Positions 18,748 to 27,999 of a DNA stretch of 27,999 nucleotides are shown piece after piece. The stretch's first letter is position 1, and each line of letters opens with the position of its first letter. The DNA comes from Stramenopiles sp. TOSAG23-2 (taxonomy: Eukaryota; Sar): positions 1-27,999 of the forward strand of contig LT649409.1 in NCBI GenBank assembly GCA_900128395.1, in the 5' to 3' direction. A program made the translations under genes and the position numbers. The notes under the pieces are model-generated. The model had not been told where the DNA came from. It saw nothing but the letters and a program-made list of their open reading frames with translations, and did no database searches.

Positions 18748-21025
18748 TCACAAATCATTTAACGTATTTAGTAAATTATGATGTGCACGTTTACTTTCAT
18801 TCAATCTATTTTCCATTTCAACAATTTGCTCTCTTAATGCCATATTTGCTGCATTGATAGATGACACTGCAGATTGTGCTTTTTTTTTGATGTGCACGTT
18901 TACTTTCATTCAATCTATTTTCCATTTCAACAATTTGCTCTCTTAATGCCATATTTGCTGCATTGATAGATGACACTGCAGATTGTGCTTTTTTTTGCCT
19001 ACGTTGTGCATCCACTAAATGTCTTTCCAATTTACTTTTGTCTTTTTCTAACGTATTTTTCTCTTCAACATGTTTTTCCATCATTTGTTTTTGATTTTTA
19101 ATATTCTTTTGTATTTCGAACTTTAAATTTTCAATCATATTTTGATCTGATTTGATTTTTCTATCCATTTCTATCAGTGCCTTTCGTGCTTCATCTGCGG
19201 TATCATTTAAATCTGATGTTAATTTACGTTCCTCTGATATAATATTATTTAAACGTTGTATTTCTTTCTTTGCTGATTTTATTTCCTCCTTTTGTTCCAA
19301 TGCTATTTCTTCGATTTTTTCTTGTTCTCTACTAAAATGTTTTAATTTTTCGATTGAAAAATTATTACCTTGATTTACTTTATTGATGGAAGCTTGCAAT
19401 GACGCTAATTGATTCATTTCTTGATGTGCATTATATACTTGCTGTTTTAATGTTTTGATTTCTTCTTCGTATTCCCCATTAGTTTTCGAAGTTGTATCTG
19501 CTTTCGTTGATAAATATTCATTCTCGCTACGTAATGAACCGACTTGTGACCGTAATTCTTGCAATTCTTCAGCCATAATAGACATTTTTTTCGACGTACC
19601 TTCAGCATTTGCTTTCCAATCTACGACTTGTTGTTGTAATTTTTCATTTGTTATTTCTAAACCATCAATTTTTCGTTTCAAAATTTTAGTATTATTACTT
19701 TCACGTTGGGAATTGCCTAAATGCTTTAAATTTGATCGTTCTAAGCGTTTTAATTCATCTTCAAGTCCACGCGCTTTTTCCTCTGCTAACTTTCTGCCTT
19801 TTTCCTCCTCTTTACATATATCAACCATCTCAGCAAATTGCATATCAATTTCCCTGGACCGTTCTTGCTCCAAACGAAGTTCAAATTCTACACGTGCCTT
19901 CGATTCTACGCTATCTTCTATATGTTTTGCCAATACAGCATTATTTTCTGCAAGTGCTAATAATTCCATTGTTTCCGGCTTGGCTTGATTTGCACCATCA
20001 GATAATAAACGTAGTAATTGATTATTTCTTTTTTGCTGTATCTTGATGCTACTTAATGTTTGCTTTAGATTACTTGATCCTAAATCACTATTTATATCTC
20101 CTCTTCTTTTATTATAACTACGTCCTGGTGAAGGTGGCATCCAGACTTTTTTTCTTGATTTCGATCCTCCTCGTTTTGGTGAGGATGGACGGCTACCATT
20201 ACGACTTCTATATTGATGTTCTTGATGTGATGCATCAATTGTCCAATCGCCATCTTGTTCCTCAATAATACGCTCATGTGCTCGCAGCACTGGAGAATTC
20301 AATTTAAACGATTGCATACTTCCTGCTATACTATTATTATTTGTATTTGTTCTATTAGTATTATTATTATTACTATGTCTAGTTACAATTGCTGTGGACG
20401 AACTATCATCAAAACTACCACCTCTTGCTGGATGGTTACTGTTGTTGTTATTATTATCATTATAATTGGCTAGGTTTACTTCAATTTCATATTGTTGCAT
20501 TTGTCTTAATTGTTCTACATCAACAACACCTGGGGTTTGAAATGATGGTGTTTGAATTTGAGACAATAGACTACCTTGACCTTGCATTTTCCCTTCTAGC
20601 TTTTTCAATGTTTTCACGACTTGTTTATTACTTTTGACTAATCTTTCTTGATTTTTTCTGTATAAATTAATAACTTCAGAGACTTGTAACGACGAACCAT
20701 CATCCAAAGTTACATTGCCTGCCAAATCATCCGCATTTAAATTACCTCCATTGCCTCCACTATCAAAACTACCATTACCACCACCACGCCGAAGTGATTG
20801 TCTCATTTTCATCAACTCTGCCCTGCGCAATTGCGATGCAGTTAATCGTTCATTCTTACTATTTACAGTTGCATTTGAGTCCTCCGCTAATAATTGATCA
20901 TGCCATTCATCTTTTTCATTTTCACTTTTATTATTAAAACGTAATGACTTTGCAAAATTTTGATTCGTAGCATTCAACCCACCCAATGGTACAGTTACAG
21001 AATTTTTTCGATGTGCATGACTCAT
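18748..21025 (-). CDS. Long coiled-coil protein; C-terminus shifted by duplication
   Basis: Unrecognised protein. As written the frame runs from 21025 to 18818 (735 aa). Residues 1-340 are low complexity: basic N-terminus, Gly/Asn/Ser runs, and a basic Ser/Pro-rich patch near 285-310 (RPSSPKRGG, MPPSPGRSY) with SP sites suited to proline-directed kinases. Residues about 345-700 are a nearly continuous coiled coil with heptad Leu/Ile and many Glu/Lys (for example ARGLEDELKRLERSN and LHKIT-free repeats of similar type). Such proteins usually act as cytoskeletal or centrosomal scaffolds; no specific family is evident. The 109-bp duplication at the 3' end shifts the frame after ESKRAH. Counting the block once gives HNLLNTLNDL and a TGA at 18748-18750, for 722 residues, which is probably the true C-terminus. 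Divergent from PEX6. Confidence 0.8.
18779..18996 (-). repeat. 109-bp exact tandem duplication that shifts the coiled-coil C-terminus
   Basis: Copies 18779-18887 and 18888-18996 are identical with no border homology beyond the unit. Not a multiple of three. The unit covers the last part of the coiled coil. Confidence 0.97.
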
Positions 21026-21631
21026 TTTGTGAATTTTATTTTCTATTATGGATCATATGTAGTACATATGTGTGTGTGTGTGTGTGTGTGTTGTATAGAC
21101 AACTATGTGTATTTTTATTTAATAATGTTTGAAGGTTAAGCAATTGAAAAAAAAAAAAAATTCAAATGGTGCAACACGTGACAAATATTCTATTTTATAC
21201 TAGTATAAATAGCACAATATTATAGATGATGCCTGGATGCCAGGATATGACTAAAGCTATACTACCACAGGTGGTATATCTATAGTACAGTATATATATA
21301 CAGTATTAGTATAACTCGAATACTCGAATCCGGAATAGCATTTTATCCTATGGAACACAACATCAGTCCCATCGTATTAATATATCTACATCTGCTATAG
21401 CAGCTAGAGCTACACAGTATTACATAACCAAAGGATTATTACAATAGTCCTCCGGTCTATTTATTATTAATTATAAATATACACCCTGGACAATTATTAG
21501 CACTCGCTGGTTCCCATATAGAAAGGTACAGAGAGAAGATATAAAAATGTGATATGTGTATACACACACGCGCAATTTTAGAATCATTCATTAACATATG
21601 CATCAATATTGCAAAATAATTAAAATTAAGC
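21026..21631. promoter_or_regulatory. Divergent promoter region between coiled-coil and PEX6 genes
   Basis: A gap of about 600 bp between divergent starts. It contains a 22-base TG tract (21069-21090), a poly-A run (about 21148-21160), an inverted repeat TACCAC-ag-GTGGTA (21263-21276), a CCTGG-atg-CCAGG hairpin (about 21233-21245), and the palindrome GCTATAGC (about 21395-21402). A CA/CG stretch (about 21562-21573) lies near the PEX6 start, as also seen before the ABCA start. These are candidates for regulatory sites only. Confidence 0.45.
21069..21090. repeat. (TG)n microsatellite
   Basis: Uninterrupted 22-base TG tract, 44 bases upstream of the coiled-coil gene's ATG. Confidence 0.9.
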
Positions 21632-24457
21632 ATGCCAAAAAAAATCGCGCCTCTTGTATCTCAATTTTGTCGTAGGAAACATAATGAAAATGAAAGCGAA
21701 GTTGTATATCCACAAATTATTTTTAAAAGCTCAGACTTATTGGAACAATTTGATTTAAGTGGGTATCCGACTATTAATATATCTTGTTCTGTATCACGAA
21801 ATGTAAAAGAATGTCGTGAACATGGTTATCATTGTGTATATTTGTCTAACAAACACTTGGAAGCGTTGTCTATTTTTGAAGGTGATTGGGTGTGTATTGT
21901 GGTTGGTAATCGTGAGAAAAAAAATATTATATCTTGCCACGTGGCGTCAGCACATCTTTTGCCAGGTGAACAAAAATTATCCAGTAACCAAATTGATGAT
22001 AATAATGATAATAAGGGTAATAATGATGATGACGATGGGAATGATGGTTGTTGCGTATCGAGTCAATTTGGTTTTTCATTGGCAAATGGCAACTACATTG
22101 GTACGTCATGCCCACCCGCTGTTGAAATAATTGCGTTGCCTATCTTTTCCGGGCCAAACTTTAAACATGACAAACATATCCATCCAGAATTATTACCAAA
22201 CCATATTGATATTACTCCCGCTGTTGTTCCGAAACCAACTTTAACAGATGGTGATAATGACAATAATACAGAAGATGATGATAGCAGAAAATTATTTTCA
22301 TTGAAAATTGCTGATAAATGCAAAGTTTCCCGTGTACGATCCCCGCTCTCGAATTCCAAAGTAGACTATACGCCATATTTACAAAAATATTTTTCTAAAA
22401 TTCGTGTATTGTCATTAAATGAAATTATTGAAGTGGATATAACAGAGGCAAAAAGTGCTAAGAAATTGATATATTTTCAAATAACCGAGTTGGTACCAGA
22501 TGTGGAAGTTGAAGATTGGGATGGTTTGAAATACAATGATGTGAATTTAAAATGTGCTACTACATGTTTAGTATCTGGTCACGATGGTAGAACAACATTA
22601 ATTGTTGAAGGTGCTACAAACTCGAGAATACCATGCCAAATCAATGCAAAAGATGCATTAGAACCATATAAATACAATGAAGAGCTGCGGGAAAAAATAT
22701 TAAATGTATTTTTGCCACAATTACATTACACCTCTAGACGCGAAACGCCATATGCATCAATATTAATAACGGGTGGACGTGGTAGTGGTAAAAGGCGTTT
22801 GGTTAATTCTGTGGGTGAACGTTTGGGATTACATGTATTTGAAGTAAATTGCAAACGTGAAATTCTGGAAGGTGCTAGTGATGTGGGTGGACGGAAAATG
22901 GCGAAAAAAATGATACAGACATTTACTAAAGCGTATGAAAATACACCATGTATTTTGCATGTAAGACGCTTCCGTGCGGTGGCGGCTGTACAAGGGCAGA
23001 CGAAAAATGAAGATACTTTATTGCAGTTTGTTACTTCTATCCGTGCTACTTTGGAGAAATTGCATGCTTCGTCATTATCTCCAAATGGACACCCTCTTTT
23101 ATTTGTTGCTACTTGCGAGGAAAGCGATGATGTGGAGGGTGCGGCAAGAGCTATTTTTACGCATGAATTTGCTATTAAACCACCAGAGGATGAAGTGCGA
23201 TTAGATTTATTAGAAACATATTTGAAACGTGTCAAATTAGAAGATGGTTTTGATATTAAAGGTTTGGTCCAGCGCACAGCTGGGCGCCAATGTACTGAAA
23301 TCAAAGGAATAATCGCAGAAGCTGGTAAACATGCATTTAAAAAAGTATGGGAGAGAAAAATAAGAAGTGAGAAAGAGATGAAAACGAATGGTAATAACGA
23401 CAAGAAATCGACGCTTTTAAAAGCAAAAGAAGAAATCGTATTAAGTAAAGATGATTTTGATCTTGCATTTAAATCCATGGATGTTGGTGGGTCTTCTCCA
23501 GGTGCTACGGCGTCGATACCAAATGTTAAATGGAAAGATGTGGGTGGTCTAGGTCAAGCAAAAGATGAAGTAATGGATATGATTACATTGCCATTGAAAC
23601 ACCCGGAATTATTTGCATCTGGTGTGCGGCAACGTTCTGGTGTTTTATTTTACGGACCACCTGGCACTGGAAAAACGTTATTAGCAAAAGCTGTTGCAAC
23701 TGAATGTAATTGTAACTTTATTAGTGTGAAAGGGCCGGAATTACTTAATATGTACATTGGAGAAAGTGAACGTAATGTACGTCAAGTATTTGAACGTGCA
23801 AGAGCAGCTAAACCATGTGTATTGTTTTTTGATGAGATCGATTCCCTAGCACCTGCTAGAGGTAAAGGATCGGATTCCGGTGGTGTTATGGATCGTGTTG
23901 TTAGTCAATTGCTAACAGAGATTGATGGTATGTCTGGCAGTGGTGGTGATTTATTTGTAATTGGGGCAACAAATCGACCAGACCTTTTAGATAGTAGTTT
24001 ATTGCGCCCAGGTCGTTTTGATCGCTTGTTATATTTAGGCATTGCACCTGATAATGATGCACAATTGAAAATTTTAAAAGCATTAACTCGTAAATTTACA
24101 TTAAAAGATGATGTACGTTTAGAAGATGTTATAAGTACATGTCCAACAAATTACACCGGAGCTGATTTTTATGCACTTGCATCTAATGCTTTATCCATGT
24201 CAATTAGAAGGCGTGCCAAAGAAATACAAGGTATCATTGATGGTATGAATAAAGATCTCCCATATTATGAAACGCCAACTAGCATACCAAAATATTTACA
24301 AAAATTATCAGAAGAAGATTTAGATGTAAAAGTTGGCATGGAAGACTTTATGGAAGCTAGAGAAGGTATTGTTGCTAGTGTTAGCCGTGAGGAAAATGAA
24401 AAATATTTAAAATTAAAAGAAGAATATAGTCCAAGTGAAGGAAAAGAAAAGAAGTAG
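21632..24457 (+). CDS. PEX6: Peroxin-6, AAA+ ATPase of peroxisome biogenesis (941 aa)
   Basis: Type II AAA+ ATPase that, with PEX1, forms the hexameric motor pulling ubiquitinated PEX5 from the peroxisomal membrane so the receptor can be reused. Residues 1 to about 340 are the divergent N-domains, with an Asp/Asn-rich insertion near 113-135. D1 (about 370-560) is degenerate: the Walker A equivalent is GGRGSGKR (381-388), with Arg for the usual Thr/Ser, and the Walker B position reads ILHVRRF with no acidic pair. D2 (about 630-850) is canonical: Walker A GPPGTGKT (675-682), Walker B FFDEID with D734/E735, GATNRPD, and the arginine-finger stretch [25 protein letters not shown] and [14 protein letters not shown] fit PEX6 better than CDC48/p97 or NVL, and a dead D1 with a live D2 is typical of PEX6. 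Length is close to the human protein. Ends with KKK-like residues and TAG inside a duplicated block. Confidence 0.9.
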   Translation: MPKKIAPLVSQFCRRKHNENESEVVYPQIIFKSSDLLEQFDLSGYPTINISCSVSRNVKECREHGYHCVYLSNKHLEALSIFEGDWVCIVVGNREKKNIISCHVASAHLLPGEQKLSSNQIDDNNDNKGNNDDDDGNDGCCVSSQFGFSLANGNYIGTSCPPAVEIIALPIFSGPNFKHDKHIHPELLPNHIDITPAVVPKPTLTDGDNDNNTEDDDSRKLFSLKIADKCKVSRVRSPLSNSKVDYTPYLQKYFSKIRVLSLNEIIEVDITEAKSAKKLIYFQITELVPDVEVEDWDGLKYNDVNLKCATTCLVSGHDGRTTLIVEGATNSRIPCQINAKDALEPYKYNEELREKILNVFLPQLHYTSRRETPYASILITGGRGSGKRRLVNSVGERLGLHVFEVNCKREILEGASDVGGRKMAKKMIQTFTKAYENTPCILHVRRFRAVAAVQGQTKNEDTLLQFVTSIRATLEKLHASSLSPNGHPLLFVATCEESDDVEGAARAIFTHEFAIKPPEDEVRLDLLETYLKRVKLEDGFDIKGLVQRTAGRQCTEIKGIIAEAGKHAFKKVWERKIRSEKEMKTNGNNDKKSTLLKAKEEIVLSKDDFDLAFKSMDVGGSSPGATASIPNVKWKDVGGLGQAKDEVMDMITLPLKHPELFASGVRQRSGVLFYGPPGTGKTLLAKAVATECNCNFISVKGPELLNMYIGESERNVRQVFERARAAKPCVLFFDEIDSLAPARGKGSDSGGVMDRVVSQLLTEIDGMSGSGGDLFVIGATNRPDLLDSSLLRPGRFDRLLYLGIAPDNDAQLKILKALTRKFTLKDDVRLEDVISTCPTNYTGADFYALASNALSMSIRRRAKEIQGIIDGMNKDLPYYETPTSIPKYLQKLSEEDLDVKVGMEDFMEAREGIVASVSREENEKYLKLKEEYSPSEGKEKK

Positions 24458-24734
24458 AAAAAGAATCTTTGTGTTTGTGTGTGTGTGTTTGTGGGATATA
24501 TCATTTAAATATATATATATATAGCATCATTAAATATTAATTATATAAAGATTTTAACCATTATTATAACTTTAGATTTTAACCATCATTAAAAGAAGTA
24601 GAAAAAGAATCTTTGTGTTTGTGTGTGTGTGTTTGTGGGATATATCATTTAAATATATATATATATAGCATCATTAAATATTAATTATATAAAGATTTTA
24701 ACCATTATTATAACTTTAGATTTTAACCATCATT
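24447..24734 (+). repeat. 144-bp exact tandem duplication over the PEX6 stop
   Basis: Copies 24447-24590 and 24591-24734 are identical; this is the longest unit in the window. It includes the last codons and TAG of PEX6 and 3' sequence with TG and AT tracts. The protein is unaffected. Confidence 0.97.
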
Positions 24735-25192
24735 TTATAAAATAAAAAATATTTTTGGAACATTTCATTATCGATCTGTCTATCATAAAGAAAAACACCT
24801 TTTTCTTTCTCTGTCGGGTACAAAAATGCATGAGCCACAAATATCACATATGATATATAATATAGATTTTAACCATCATATATATAATATATTTTAAATA
24901 TATATACATATATGCATATTGCATTAGTAGATACATTCCAAAATTTCGTCTTCTTTCTTTTTTTTTTTCTCTTGTTTTAACTTATTTTTATCAAAAAAAA
25001 AGTGCAAAACGTAAAAAATTATTTAAAACATGTATCATTAAGAAACATATTCATAAATTAATTCACACCTTATTTCTTTCTTTTTTTTTTTCTCTTGTTT
25101 TAACTTATTTTTATCAAAAAAAAAGTGCAAAACGTAAAAAATTATTTAAAACATGTATCATTAAGAAACATATTCATAAATTAATTCACACC
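24458..25192. other. Convergent intergenic region between PEX6 and H+-pyrophosphatase
   Basis: No gene is supported. The region is largely two duplicated blocks separated by about 216 bases of AT-rich simple sequence. The word AGATTTTAACCATCAT occurs three times (twice through the duplication, once near 24863), and a close variant ending in CATTAT twice. Long T runs (11 T) occur at 24958-24968 and 25081-25091. Confidence 0.55.
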
Positions 25193-25196
25193 TTAT
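24951..25196 (-). repeat. 123-bp exact tandem duplication at the 3' end of the H+-pyrophosphatase gene
   Basis: Copies 24951-25073 and 25074-25196 are identical, including an 11-T run of equal length in both. Copy 2 just reaches the pyrophosphatase stop codon (25193-25195). Confidence 0.97.
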
Positions 25197-27999
25197 GCAT
25201 CTTTTTCATCATCTTTTTTTTCTTCGTCTGGTTTGCTAACTTCCTCTGATTTCACAGGATTTTCAACCATTTCAATATCACCACCATCAACACCTTCGCT
25301 TTCATTCAACGCATCTTCAATTGCTTTAATTTTGTCTGCATTAGCTTCTTGTCTCTTGATCATATCTTGTTCTTTTGCTTTGTAAAAGGCATCAATTCTT
25401 CCTTGCCAAAAGTATGTAAATGCAAACAATACGACAAGGATGATAGCACCAATGATCACACCTCTTGGCTCCCAATCTTGAACAACACCATATTCGTTAA
25501 TTTGCAATGCTTTCAATTGTGGTGCAATTACAAGTGAAATAACACTCATCAACTTAATCAAAATATTTAAAGCAGGGCCGCTGGTATCTTTGAATGGATC
25601 GCCAACTGTATCACCAGTAACAGTTGCACTATGTTTGTCAGTACCTTTTTTTTCTGTTTTTTCCACGAATTTTTTAGCATTATCCCATGCACCACCAGCA
25701 TTGGACATTGTTACAGCAAGCATAAATCCAGAGGACAATGCGCCAACTAACATACCAGCAAGACCTTTTGAAGTCAATAAGAAACCGATTGCAATTGGCA
25801 TGAATACAGCCATGCATCCAGGAATTAACATCTCATAGATTGAAGCATCTGTTGAAATCTTAATGCATTCTTTGTAATCTGGCAAGAATTCAATTGCATT
25901 TGAATCATCCTTTTCACAAATCTCACCGTATAATTGTTTGCCATTTGCATCTTTACCTTTATCAACCTTGTACATTTGTCCTTTTAAATATTTTTTTTGT
26001 TTCAATTCAGGTGTTTCAGCAAATTGCGCGCGTACTTCATAAATCATAGCTTCTGCGGCACGGCCAACACTAAGCATGGTAATAGCAGCAAAAATAAATG
26101 GCAAAGATGCACCAATAAGTATACCGGATAAAACTAATGGTTCACGAATATTGATACCGGTTTTTGGTACACCAGCAGCATCCATAAATGCAGCGATCAA
26201 ACCAGCAGCGGTAAGGACAGCACTGCCAATTGCAAAACCTTTACCAGTTGCAGCGGTAGTATTACCCATAGCATCAAGTGCATCTGTGTTGTCGCGTACC
26301 TCTTCGCTTAAATAATCTGGATCCTCTGGATCTGGATGAACGTCTGAAACCATTTCTGCAATACCACCAGCATTATCAGCAACTGGACCATATGCATCAG
26401 TTGCTAATGTAATTCCTAAGGTTGATAACATACCAACAGCTGCGATAGAAATACCATATAAACCAACAAGTGCATTACATGCACAGATGGCGATAACGAT
26501 GATAAAGGTTGGAACAGCGGTACCGATCATACCAACACCTAAACCTTGAATGATAACAGTTGCTGGGCCAGTTTCTCCTTTCTTTGCAATACCTTGTGTT
26601 GGGGCTTCAGTGTATGATGTACAATATTCAGTGAACATACCAATGAAAATACCGGAAAGTAAGCCAATGATAATACATCCGAAAATTTTCCATCCAATTA
26701 CTGTATCACTACTAAACAATAGAGAACAGAAAATTGCAGCAATAATAAATATTCAGTGAACATACCAATGAAAATACCGGAAAGTAAGCCAATGATAATA
26801 CATCCGAAAATTTTCCATCCAATTACTGTATCACTACTAAACAATAGAGAACAGAAAATTGCAGCAATAATAATAACAAGTAATGATGCTCCTCTGATAC
26901 CGGAATTAATAGAAGATAATAAAGCATTTAAAGTTTCGTTAGCTGCTGCGAATTTTTCTTCACTTGTAGCATCCTCGGCAACTTCCTTAACCTTAGTGTC
27001 AGTTTTAACTAGGAAAGTACCGGCTATCGAGCAAAGAATACCAAATCCAGAGATCCAAAATGGAAGTGCGATGGCACTTCTTTGGAGTTCGAACGTTCCG
27101 GTTTCTTTATTGAATTGTTGTGTTGCTAGTGTGCATGCAGCAATGAGCTATCGAGCAAAGAATACCAAATCCAGAGATCCAAAATGGAAGTGCGATGGCA
27201 CTTCTTTGGAGTTCGAACGTTCCGGTTTCTTTATTGAATTGTTGTGTTGCTAGTGTGCATGCAGCAATGATGGAACCAACGTATGATTCGAATAAATCAG
27301 CACCCATACCAGCAACGTCACCAACATTATCACCAACGTTATCAGCAATAACTGCTGCGTTATTTGGGTGATCTTCTGGTACATCTGCTTCTACTTTACC
27401 AACTAGGTCAGCACCTACATCAGCAGCTTTAGTGTAGATACCACCACCTACACGTGCGAATAAAGCAATACATGAAGCACCGAAACCAAAACCGGAAAGA
27501 TATTGCCATACATCTGGTTCAAGTGGAGAGTCTAATGCACCACGGAAGACAAGGTACATAATAGATAAGCCAGTAATACCAAAGCCAGTGACAGAGAATC
27601 CCATAACAGCTCCTGATTTGAACGCCATACGTAGACCTTCATTAATATTTTTATTTGCAGCTTCAACGGTAACAGTGTTTGATAACGTTGCAACATCCAT
27701 ACCAAACCATCCGGTATATGCACTTAATCCAGCACCGAATAGCAATGGCAATGCAGTCAATAAGCCGAACTCATTTACTGGCTTACCTAGTGAATTTTTT
27801 GAGCCAATCAATAAACATGATACAGCTACAAATATAAAAGTCACGAATACTAAAAGCCACTTGTATTCAGCAGTTAAAAAATCTTTTGCACCTTGATTAA
27901 TAATAACTCCTAATTTCTTTACCGCCTCGTTCGCCACTTTGTAGTTTCTAATTTGATTGTATGTGACAACAACAAACATAAGTCCTACGATCCCGCAAA
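25193..27999 (-). CDS. Membrane H+-pyrophosphatase, K+-dependent type, 5' partial and frame broken by two duplications
   Basis: Integral-membrane pyrophosphatase (VHP/M-PPase family) that couples PPi hydrolysis to proton pumping into acidic vacuoles or similar organelles. Visible family motifs: [20 protein letters not shown], the acidic DNVGDNVGD substrate site, [13 protein letters not shown], and [12 protein letters not shown]. In [10 protein letters not shown] the residue after TT is Ala, the hallmark of K+-dependent (type I) enzymes; K+-independent ones have Lys there. As written, the N-terminal part (27999 to 27107) shifts frame at the 124-bp duplication and the C-terminal part (26719 to 25193) restarts after the 125-bp one. 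Counting each block once joins them through the intervening stretch ([13 protein letters not shown] onward) in one open frame; the two lengths sum to 249, exactly 83 codons. A Lys/Asp/Glu-rich tail of about 55 residues follows the last TM helix. The start lies beyond the right edge; CGIVGL precedes the first visible Met. Confidence 0.93.
26623..26872 (-). repeat. 125-bp exact tandem duplication that frameshifts the H+-pyrophosphatase
   Basis: Copies 26623-26747 and 26748-26872 are identical. Not a multiple of three. It falls in a transmembrane segment (around [11 protein letters not shown]). Confidence 0.98.
27023..27270 (-). repeat. 124-bp exact tandem duplication that frameshifts the H+-pyrophosphatase
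   Basis: Copies 27023-27146 and 27147-27270 are identical. Not a multiple of three. It truncates the N-terminal half after GFGILCSIA. Confidence 0.98.

Noticed and set aside
21201-21420. Possible tRNA or small structured RNA because of several short hairpins.
   Set aside because: No cloverleaf, T-loop (GTTCNANNC) or anticodon arm could be assembled by eye.
22726-23478. 250-codon antisense frame inside PEX6.
   Set aside because: It is a shadow of the conserved coding strand; the sense strand carries both AAA+ domains.
21632-24457. CDC48/p97 as the identity of the AAA+ protein.
   Set aside because: CDC48 has two active AAA domains; here D1 lacks the Walker B acids and the Walker A Thr, and the N-terminal region is PEX6-like in size and divergence.
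4114-27270. Microhomology-mediated tandem duplication as seen in yeasts.
   Set aside because: Border homology is only 0-1 bp at all thirteen loci, as expected by chance; that mechanism leaves several bases of homology.
4114-27270. CRISPR-like or transposon-derived repeat family.
   Set aside because: The units are unrelated to each other, each occurs only as one adjacent pair, and none has spacers, terminal repeats or a transposase.

Overview
This is a nuclear-type segment from a microbial eukaryote: strongly AT-rich DNA, long intronless reading frames, many AT/TG microsatellites, and proteins with Asn and Ser runs. Eukaryote-only families are present: a peroxin-6 AAA+ ATPase, a full-length ABCA transporter, cathepsin C, and a mitochondrially targeted dienoyl-CoA isomerase. 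TAA, TAG and TGA all end genes here, so the code looks standard and a ciliate-type reassigned code is unlikely. I cannot fix the lineage from sequence alone; a free-living heterotrophic or mixotrophic protist (for example a stramenopile) would fit, but that is a guess.

Layout, left to right. 1-978: no convincing gene, but a 52-bp inverted copy of coding sequence found 4 kb away. 979-1893 (+): single-pass membrane protein of unknown function. 2098-2712 (-): small basic protein, possibly with a histone fold. 3116-5272 (+): basic, helical, IQ-motif protein. 5361-8336 (-): NB-ARC (NLR-like STAND) ATPase with an unrecognised N-terminal domain. 9065-14056 (+): ABCA transporter. 14689-16633 (+): cathepsin C (dipeptidyl peptidase I). 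17274-18300 (-): ECH1-type dienoyl-CoA isomerase with a mitochondrial presequence. 18748-21025 (-): coiled-coil protein. 21632-24457 (+): PEX6. 25193-27999 (-): K+-dependent-type membrane H+-pyrophosphatase, running off the right edge. Genes alternate in strand, so the gaps are mostly shared divergent promoters or convergent 3' ends. There is no operon-like organisation and no obvious shared pathway. PEX6 and ECH1 both bear on fatty-acid breakdown, and cathepsin C and the H+-pyrophosphatase both suit acidic vacuoles, but this may be coincidence.

The strongest structural signal is a set of thirteen exact, two-copy direct tandem duplications of 100-144 bp. Nine lie between 14.0 and 19.0 kb, four between 24.4 and 27.3 kb, and one is isolated at 4.1 kb when the total is counted as 1 + 8 + 4. 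They are 100% identical, have 0-1 bp of homology at their borders, and ignore gene boundaries. Four conserved or otherwise intact genes (cathepsin C, ECH1, the coiled-coil protein, H+-pyrophosphatase) are broken by them, and in every case removing one copy restores a single open frame. This pattern is best explained by unmerged contig overlaps in the assembly; very young tandem duplications from repair of staggered nicks are the biological alternative. The most interesting biology is the NB-ARC protein: a receptor-like switch ATPase with an N-terminal beta-rich domain, nuclear-localisation-like basic clusters and no LRR, WD40 or TPR repeats.
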